Part shown: piece after piece, positions 58,577-64,000 of the stretch
Layout of the letters: each line of letters begins with the position of its first letter
How positions within the stretch are numbered: position 1 is the first letter of the stretch
Assembly: GCA_045599185.1 (NCBI GenBank)
Contig: JAZRVO010000022.1
Span: 7,953-71,952, forward strand
Length of the DNA stretch: 64,000 nt
Reading direction: 5' to 3'
From: UBA1240 sp045599185
GTDB taxonomy: Bacteria > Spirochaetota > Spirochaetia > Treponematales > Treponemataceae
Translations under genes and position numbers: made by a program
Notes under the pieces: generated by a model
Database searches by the model: none
Seen by the model: only the letters and a program-made list of their open reading frames with translations
Told to the model about the DNA's origin: nothing

Positions 58577-61321
58577 TCATTTTTCCTCGCCGCAGGGGCT
58601 GAAAAAATATTTTGGCTTTTGTATTTTCCCAAGCGCATTCTGCAATTCTTTCAAAATGGCAGATGTTTCGTTTTTGCGGCCGTTTTTCTGCTGGCAAGTT
58701 TTTTCTTCTTTTAAAAGCCCCAGCAGTTTTTCGCAGTTTTGGGCAATTTTACAGGGCAAAAAATTGCCGGACAAAGGCACAAAGCGCAGGTCTACAAGGT
58801 AACGGTTTATAAAACCGCCGGTAACTGCAAAATTGTCTCCATTGTAGGTAATGCCCTGCTGGTAAAGTGCGCTGTAAAAGCCCGGCCTCTTTTTAACTAC
58901 CAGTTCTTCGCCCTGCACGCCAAGCAAAGCGGCCGATTTGTTGCAGTTTGCAAGGCAGGCGGCATCGCAGGTGCTTTTGGTGCAGTTTGACGCTTTTTTT
59001 ACAAGACACTGGCGGCTTTGCATTAAAAGATTGTTGTAGAAAAGCGGATACCAGAGCTGTACGTTTTCTCCGGCGCCGGTTTTTATTTTTTCAATTTCTT
59101 CCGGCGCAATTTCTAAGGAAGGAATAAAGCCGAAAATATTTTTTTGTGCAAGCAGGGCAGACGAGCAGCCGTTTACAATGTTCAAATTGCTGTCCAGCAG
59201 GCAGTTTAAGCCCAAACCGGCGGCAAATTGTGCCAGCCCCATGTTTGCACAGATAGCGTCCGGCAGGTTTTGCAAGCTTTCGGCAGTTTCTGCCAGGTTT
59301 TGCTTTTTGTGCGCCAAAGCTTTTACCAGCCGTCTTGCGTTTTCCAAATGTTCGCCTATTAAAACAGCCCCAAAATAAGGCACAACGGGCGAATTAACGG
59401 CAAATTCTTCTATTTGGGCAGAAAACGTAAGTGGAATTTCTAAAATTGCGCAGTAGTTTTGCGCCAAAAGCTGCCGGGCAGAATCTATGGTGCTGCACAC
59501 AAAAGCCAGCTGTGGGTTTTTCGGTAGTTGCAGATTGGTTTGTAAAACTGGCATTTTTTCAGTTTTTATTTGAATCTGTGCCTGTGACTGCGCGCCATTT
59601 TGTAAATTTTGTGTATTTACTTCGTTTTGCTGGTGGCTGTTTACGTTTTTTTCTTTTTCTGCGGTTTCTGCACGCTGGCGCATTGCGGCAAGTTCTTCTA
59701 TGGCGGCGCGGCGCATTGCATTTAGGCTGCTTGGCGAAACGTAAAGTCCGTTTTGCAAATTGTCGCAGTTAATTTGGCCAAGTGCAAAACCTGTGCCGCC
59801 CAGCTTGCCAAGTTTTTCGCCTGCCGTATGGGCGTTTAGGCCTGTACCGTTGGCAGCCTGCAAAACGTCGCCTGTAAACTGAATGCTTTCGCCAAAACTG
59901 CATTTGAAAATGCCTTTTAACGGTTCGCCCAGCCTGCCGCTTAGGGTTACGTTTATGTAAGAAAGTGAATTTTCCCCGGTAAAAGTGCCCGAAATGCTTT
60001 TTGATTCAACTGCGGCTATAATTTGTGCCAGCTTTTGCGGCGAAATTACCGAAGTATTGGCAAAAACCTGCTGGGTTGCCCCGATTTTTTTTGCAAGCTT
60101 GCCTTCAATTTTTATTTTCGCCTTAACTGAACGGTTTTCAGCTGTACGGCCGTCGTGGCTGCTTTCAATTTTTTCAATAAGGGCATTTGCAACAAAATCG
60201 CCGTTTTTTTCTTTAATTAAAATGCGTGCACCGGCTGCAAGCAAAAAACCGCTTTTTGCAGTGCCGGGTTTTACCGTTAAAAGATGTTCCCTTGCAAAAA
60301 AACTTTCCACGCTGCCTGCATTTACCAGCGACAAGTCTTTTTCGCCGGTGGCAAACATCTGGCTGTTAATGCTGCCGCGCAAATAGTCGTCGCTGTAACC
60401 TCGGTTAATTGCTCCTTCTATTGCCGGGTGTTTTTTCATCAACGGTTTGCTGCCCAAATTGTCCAGCTGCTGCCGCCACGCGCTGCAAAGCGACCACACG
60501 TATTCGGCATTTTTTATACGGCCTTCAATTTTAAGGCTTATGGGCGCAAGTTCTGCAAGCCTGTCTGCCAGCGCAAACGCGTTGTTGTCTTTAAGGTAAA
60601 AGGGCAGAATATCGCCGCCGGCTGTTTTTTTATTGAATGAAATGCCGTTATTTTCGCCGGCTGAAGCGTAAAAAGCGGCAGAATCTGCAAAATTTTCAGC
60701 TGTTTTGTAGCAGCGCCGGCATGGCTGTACGCAGCTGCCGCGGTTGCCAGCTTCGCCGTAAAGGGTACCGCTAAAATAGCACTGGCCGCTGAACGAAATG
60801 CAGAATGCGCCGTGAACAAAAACTTCCGGCACAATTCCCCTGCCGTGCAAATAGTCGCACAGCGGTTTCAGTTCTTCTAGGCTAAGTTCGCGGCTTAAAT
60901 TTATCTGTGAAAAACCCAAATCTGCCAGAAACCTGCACTGTTCAAGGTTGTGGCTGGTCATCTGCGTGCTTGCGTGATATTCCAGATGGGGCAGGGCCTG
61001 CTTTAATGCGTAAAAAAGCCCTAAATCCTGCACGATTACTGCATCAAGGCCGAATTGGGCGGCAGTTGCGGCAAGTTTTACGGCCTGTTCAATTTCACTT
61101 TGCAGCAGAAGGGTGTTTAGTGTAAGGTAAGTTTTTACGCCGTAAGATTTTGCCAGCGGCAGAAGTGTTTTTGCCTGTTCAATTGTAATGTTTTTTGCTC
61201 TGGTTCGGGCGCTGAAATGTTCAAGCCCAAAATAAACGGCATTTGCACCGGCGGCAACGGCTGCCAGAAAAGCGTCCCTGTCGCCGGCTGGTGCAAGCAG
61301 TTCAATTTTACTGTTCTGCAT
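58577..61321 (-). CDS. U32-family protein, RlhA-like with DUF3656-type region
   Basis: 914 residues. The N-terminal barrel is clearly U32 (LLAPAGDRDAFLAAVAAGAN, the VFVHGAFCISFSGQCYFSG block and the CVQPCRRCY cysteines that hold the cluster). The middle (about 330-540) fits the DUF3656 insertion found in RlhA/YdcP, which is needed for 5-hydroxycytidine at C2501 of 23S rRNA. A Gln/Asn-rich linker (about 560-595) separates a C-terminal third with another Cys cluster (CTKSTCDAACLANC). It is longer than E. coli RlhA by about 250 residues. Peptidase activity is not expected. It follows the second acyltransferase gene after 3 bases. Confidence 0.85.
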   Translation of the reverse strand: MQNSKIELLAPAGDRDAFLAAVAAGANAVYFGLEHFSARTRAKNITIEQAKTLLPLAKSYGVKTYLTLNTLLLQSEIEQAVKLAATAAQFGLDAVIVQDLGLFYALKQALPHLEYHASTQMTSHNLEQCRFLADLGFSQINLSRELSLEELKPLCDYLHGRGIVPEVFVHGAFCISFSGQCYFSGTLYGEAGNRGSCVQPCRRCYKTAENFADSAAFYASAGENNGISFNKKTAGGDILPFYLKDNNAFALADRLAELAPISLKIEGRIKNAEYVWSLCSAWRQQLDNLGSKPLMKKHPAIEGAINRGYSDDYLRGSINSQMFATGEKDLSLVNAGSVESFFAREHLLTVKPGTAKSGFLLAAGARILIKEKNGDFVANALIEKIESSHDGRTAENRSVKAKIKIEGKLAKKIGATQQVFANTSVISPQKLAQIIAAVESKSISGTFTGENSLSYINVTLSGRLGEPLKGIFKCSFGESIQFTGDVLQAANGTGLNAHTAGEKLGKLGGTGFALGQINCDNLQNGLYVSPSSLNAMRRAAIEELAAMRQRAETAEKEKNVNSHQQNEVNTQNLQNGAQSQAQIQIKTEKMPVLQTNLQLPKNPQLAFVCSTIDSARQLLAQNYCAILEIPLTFSAQIEEFAVNSPVVPYFGAVLIGEHLENARRLVKALAHKKQNLAETAESLQNLPDAICANMGLAQFAAGLGLNCLLDSNLNIVNGCSSALLAQKNIFGFIPSLEIAPEEIEKIKTGAGENVQLWYPLFYNNLLMQSRQCLVKKASNCTKSTCDAACLANCNKSAALLGVQGEELVVKKRPGFYSALYQQGITYNGDNFAVTGGFINRYLVDLRFVPLSGNFLPCKIAQNCEKLLGLLKEEKTCQQKNGRKNETSAILKELQNALGKIQKPKYFFSPCGEEK

Positions 61322-61324
61322 GGC

Positions 61325-62476
61325 CTAAAAAAGTTTGCCTATAAACGGAATGTGTTTGCAAGCCCAGCCAAAAAGGGTGCAAACCGCAATGATAAGCGCA
61401 GACAGCAGAATTGTTCCTATCGGGTTGCAAAGAACCGGGCTTATTGCAATGTTGTTTTTTATTGCGTGCAGAATTATTTCGTGAAAAATGTAAACGGTCA
61501 GGGTGTTGCATGAAATTGTACGTACAATGTTTTCTGCGGCCGGGTGGTCGCTTGGGTTGTAGCATGTTGAAATAAGGAAAAATCCCAGAACCATGCCGAG
61601 CGTAAGGATTGAATCGTAGCTGTTGAAAACCATATCCCAAACGCTGTGGCTTTTAAGGCTTTTGAAAATTCCGTAAGCCCCCAGAATACTTGCAAAAATT
61701 ACAACCATTCCAATGCCGGTAGCAAGCACCGGTACGCGTTTTTCTTCAAAAAGGTCTAAAATTTCATCTTTGTAAAAACCCAAAAGGCCGCCCAGCATGA
61801 AATACTGGTAAGAATATGCGTTTGCGCCTTTAAGCGGGTTGAACATGTCAAAGAATATTCCGCCAAAATCGTGCACAATTGAACTGTTGAAGCGGTTTAT
61901 TACCATGTTTGCAAGCGGCACAAAATAGCACACCAGAACCATGTAGAAAACTGCACCTTTGCTTGTATCAAAGGCGGTTTTTATAAGGGGAAAAACAATA
62001 TAAATGCATACAAGCGCACCGAGAAACCAGAAATATCCAATCCAGGATTCGGTTTTGTTTATGAATATTTTGTAAAATTCAGTAAAATTCAATTTGGTGT
62101 GGTCGGTATACGTAAGTATGAAGATTGTTACAAGTGCCCATACAATTGCAATAAGTATAAGCCTTGCGGTTTTGAAAATGTGTTTTTTCATGTCCAGGCT
62201 GCGGTTAAGCAGAACGTAGCCGCTGCAAAAAAAGAACAGCGGGCAGCAGGTTGCAAGCACTGTCTGCAACAGAAAGCTTATATAGGTAGAAAATGAAGGT
62301 GAATGTACAAAATCGCAATTAGAAAGATTGCCGTGGTAAAGCACTACAAAAAAAATTGCAATAGTTTCCAATAAATCAACATTTTTGTGGCGCACTCCGC
62401 CAACTGCATTCATGTTAATGCCAAGGGCACTGCCCAAAGAACCATTAGATTCGCCGTAACTGTCTGTTTTCTTCAT
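61325..62476 (-). CDS. Acyltransferase family 3 membrane protein (second copy)
   Basis: 383 residues from the ATG at 62476, chosen because a TTGAAA-17-GATAAT promoter places +1 exactly there; an in-frame start 108 bases upstream runs through a dispersed repeat and is unlikely. About ten membrane segments. AT3 start region HKNVDLLETIAIFFVVLYHG with the conserved His, then PLFFFCSGYVLLNRSLDMKK. It differs clearly from the copy at 57090. Likely O-acylation of an envelope glycan or glycolipid. Stop is 3 bases before the U32 start, so the two are co-translated. Confidence 0.86.
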   Translation of the reverse strand: MKKTDSYGESNGSLGSALGINMNAVGGVRHKNVDLLETIAIFFVVLYHGNLSNCDFVHSPSFSTYISFLLQTVLATCCPLFFFCSGYVLLNRSLDMKKHIFKTARLILIAIVWALVTIFILTYTDHTKLNFTEFYKIFINKTESWIGYFWFLGALVCIYIVFPLIKTAFDTSKGAVFYMVLVCYFVPLANMVINRFNSSIVHDFGGIFFDMFNPLKGANAYSYQYFMLGGLLGFYKDEILDLFEEKRVPVLATGIGMVVIFASILGAYGIFKSLKSHSVWDMVFNSYDSILTLGMVLGFFLISTCYNPSDHPAAENIVRTISCNTLTVYIFHEIILHAIKNNIAISPVLCNPIGTILLSALIIAVCTLFGWACKHIPFIGKLF

Positions 62477-62482
62477 ATAATA

Positions 62483-62511
62483 ATTATCTGAAATTCCGGA
62501 ACTATTTTCAA
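62483..62511 (-). promoter_or_regulatory. Leaderless promoter of the second acyltransferase gene
   Basis: Minus strand: TTGAAA (62511-62506), 17 nt, GATAAT (62488-62483), 6 nt, ATG at 62476. Confidence 0.6.
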
Positions 62512-62513
62512 GC

Positions 62514-62600
62514 ATAAGTGCGTGCTGTTTGTTTTGTCTGTAACTGCCACTGGTGTAAGCACACGGAGGAGTTTTGCTTCGCAAAACTCCTGCCTTTTTG
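62514..62600 (+). repeat. Dispersed modular repeat, copy at 62.5 kb
   Basis: GTGCGTGCTGTTTGTTTTGT, TAACTGCCACTGGTGTAAGC, ACACGGAGG, then the perfect hairpin AGGAGTTTTGC-TTC-GCAAAACTCCT (62567-62591). Closely matches 35354-35450. Confidence 0.7.
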
Positions 62601-62975
62601 AAAAAAGTTGTGTCTTGGGTTATTAAATTTTTTAAGGCTGTTTCGGTAATTTTTCTTACCGCATAGCCTTTTATAATACTTTTAAGTAAAGCTTTCTGAA
62701 TGTTTGTGAAAGTTTTTCTTAAAGTTTGCGTTGTCTTTAATCAATGTTTTAGTAAACCTTGCATAAGTCTTAAGAAAGGCTTACGGAATCTTTAATATAG
62801 GCTTACGCAAACATTGCAAAAGTCTTTGTTTGGTTTTGCAAAGGGCTTACAGCAGAATGTGCTATGAGATTGTAAGAAGATTTTGCCCAAAAGTTTGCCA
62901 ATTAAAATGCATGTTTTATAAAAGATTTTAAATTTTGCAAATAAATAGAAAGAATAGAAACGCCCAAAATATTGG
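62601..62975. other. Non-coding region before the second Rpn gene's terminator
   Basis: No gene. Loosely repeated short segments such as CTTACGCAAACATTGCAAAAG, AAAGTTTGCGTTG and TAAACCTTGCATAAG suggest decayed repeats. Confidence 0.4.
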
Positions 62976-63062
62976 AAAAAAAGGAAAGCCCCACAAAAAA
63001 ATAATCGTATAGAGAAAACTGGCGTTTTCAATGACGATTTTTTTGCAGGGCTTTCCTTTTTG
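62976..63062 (-). terminator. Very long hairpin after the second Rpn gene
   Basis: AAGGAAAGCCC pairs with GGGCTTTCCTT, continues through CAAAAAAATaATCGT / ACGATTTTTTTGC and closes with GAAAAC/GTTTTC. About 87 nt folds as one rod. T-runs on both strands. Confidence 0.75.
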
Positions 63063-63083
63063 CTGAAATATGTAGCACGGTTT

Positions 63084-63314
63084 TTATTTATCTGTATCGG
63101 CGTTTATTTCGTCAGCAATTTCCTGAATGGCTTCTATCGAAAGGCCTGTCAGAGAGGAAATCTGTTCCAAAGTCAAACCCATTTTCAAAGCATTCCGCGC
63201 TGTTTCGTATGCCTTTTGAAACGAACCGCGTTCAAGGCCTTCTAAAATCCCTTCTTCACGTCCAATTGCGATGCCATCGGCTTTTACTTCGTCTATCATT
63301 TCGTACAGGGTCAT
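63084..63314 (-). CDS. Candidate intragenic short Rpn protein, second copy
   Basis: Internal in-frame ATG (63314) on the minus strand with GGAGG (63328-63324) 9 nt ahead, giving a 76-residue C-terminal protein starting MTLYEMIDEV. Its counterpart in the other Rpn gene starts MTLEMYVEDR at the same place relative to the catalytic domain. Confidence 0.55.
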   Translation of the reverse strand: MTLYEMIDEVKADGIAIGREEGILEGLERGSFQKAYETARNALKMGLTLEQISSLTGLSIEAIQEIADEINADTDK

Positions 63315-63935
63315 AAAGTTTTTCCTCCATAGCTCGTTTTTTCTGGATGTGTAAACCGCGGACTGAATTGATTTTGTTAAATCGGTATCGGTCGCCTGCG
63401 TTGTAAGGAACTTCAGGAATGCGCGCACTTCCTTGTTTTCGCTTTTGTGCCAGCTTTCTGCATTGTAATATATGTTGTGGCTGTTGTCATTTACCTTTTC
63501 GCTGGCCGCCGGTTCTTGCCTGCAAACCTGTTCCACCGTGTAGCACGGCAACCCAAAACCGAAGGGGTCTTTGGTGCAGATGAACACGACGAAGGATTCT
63601 TTCAGCGTTTTGTAGTCGTGGCTTTTTTCCAGCGTGTCAATGTCGATTAAGCCCTGGTAATAGCGCGCCCGCTTGGGCAGGCTGGCATAATTGCTGGACT
63701 GCATTTCAAGGTCGAAAACCTTGTTGCTGTTTTTTACAAAAACGTCCATTCGTATGCCCCTCGCGTCAAAGTCCGGGGAAATTTCCTGCTGCCGGTTCAG
63801 ATATTCCACTTTTTCAACTTCAACGCCAAGCAGGGTTTTTATCACGCCCTTGCAGATTTCTTCGTCCTGCATGATGCGGCAGAAAAGATAGTCGTCAGCA
63901 AATGTCAGTTCATCGTAGGTTTTAATTACAAACAT
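63084..63935 (-). CDS. Rpn family nuclease, second copy
   Basis: 283-residue homologue of the gene at 20411. The catalytic residues are Asp64 in RMDVFVK and Glu77-x-Gln79 in VFDLEMQ. The N-terminal half is clearly diverged from the first copy, while the C-terminal module (GLERGSFQKAYETARN and IEAIQEIADEIN) is nearly identical. AAAGGA precedes the ATG. As in the first copy there is an internal ATG behind GGAGG. An unusually long hairpin serves as terminator. Confidence 0.88.
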   Translation of the reverse strand: MFVIKTYDELTFADDYLFCRIMQDEEICKGVIKTLLGVEVEKVEYLNRQQEISPDFDARGIRMDVFVKNSNKVFDLEMQSSNYASLPKRARYYQGLIDIDTLEKSHDYKTLKESFVVFICTKDPFGFGLPCYTVEQVCRQEPAASEKVNDNSHNIYYNAESWHKSENKEVRAFLKFLTTQATDTDLTKSIQSAVYTSRKNELWRKNFMTLYEMIDEVKADGIAIGREEGILEGLERGSFQKAYETARNALKMGLTLEQISSLTGLSIEAIQEIADEINADTDK

Positions 63936-64000
63936 GTTTATTCCTTTAATCCATAAATTTTGTGGTTTAAATGAATAAATAAGTCGATTTATATTTTTTT

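Noticed and set aside
62476..62584. Upstream start of the second acyltransferase (adds 36 residues)
   Set aside because: The extra codons lie in a dispersed repeat and across the promoter; no ribosome binding site.
62792..63031. 79-codon minus-strand frame after the second Rpn gene
   Set aside because: Phe/Cys-rich, no ribosome binding site, overlaps the long hairpin.
1..64000. tRNA or rRNA genes
   Set aside because: Looked for TTCGANTC-type arms and conserved rRNA blocks while reading; none found. A tRNAscan run would be decisive.

Overview
This 64 kb window looks like chromosomal sequence from a carbohydrate-fermenting, motile spirochaete, most probably a Treponema-like organism. This is inferred from the gene set: NCS2 permease, RNase Y, an lptC-lptA-lptB block, cheB/cheR plus a Cache-type chemoreceptor, a FliL-like protein, many lipoproteins and a treponeme-type beta-barrel porin. 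Coding is dense at moderate GC with the standard code. No rRNA, tRNA, phage or complete insertion sequence was recognised.

Layout. 0.1-3.2 kb: lipoprotein, YfcE-like phosphodiesterase, uraA with a structured leader. 3.3-9.6 kb: amino-sugar block (nagA, nagB, manA, ROK regulator, cytoplasmic GH20 hexosaminidase). 9.7-17.2 kb: arabinan block (secreted GH43 endo-arabinanase, intracellular GH43 arabinofuranosidase, wHTH regulator, ABC sugar importer without its ATPase); a shared operator ATATTTTA-N8-TAAAATAT lies at both promoters. 17.3-19.1 kb: chemoreceptor. 19.2-24.7 kb: repeat-rich accessory stretch with an Rpn nuclease, a porin with an A14 tract in its promoter, paired inverted-repeat elements, a long hairpin and a Phd/PIN toxin-antitoxin pair. 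24.9-29.7 kb: GH2 beta-mannosidase and ilvB behind a leader-peptide attenuator. 29.7-36.8 kb: an orphan transcription unit, purB, a secreted protein, cupin, guaB, LUD protein, thioesterase. 36.8-49.4 kb: a very large Cache/Ala-Glu-Lys-rich membrane protein, FliL-like protein, ECF sigma/anti-sigma module, LpoB/CsgG-like lipoprotein, LysM-M23 peptidase, rlmE, polyprenyl synthase, TPR protein, degenerate YmdB, RseC-like protein. 49.5-57 kb: cheB-cheR, lptCAB, rny, DHH phosphoesterase. 57-64 kb: two membrane acyltransferases around an RlhA-like U32 protein, then a second Rpn gene.

The most interesting signals are systemic. (1) At least eleven genes have a sigma70-like -10 box 6-10 nt before the start codon and no Shine-Dalgarno, predicting leaderless mRNAs; one divergent pair (manA/ROK) does this on both strands with overlapping -35 boxes. 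(2) Both Rpn nuclease genes carry an internal in-frame ATG behind a perfect GGAGG, predicting a short C-terminal partner protein. (3) The arabinan genes share an operator with an identical 8-8-8 architecture. (4) ilvB has a candidate Leu/Val/Ile-rich leader peptide followed by an intrinsic terminator. (5) The porin promoter carries a homopolymer in its spacer, a classical phase-variation layout. All of these are read from sequence only; no searches or folding programs were run.
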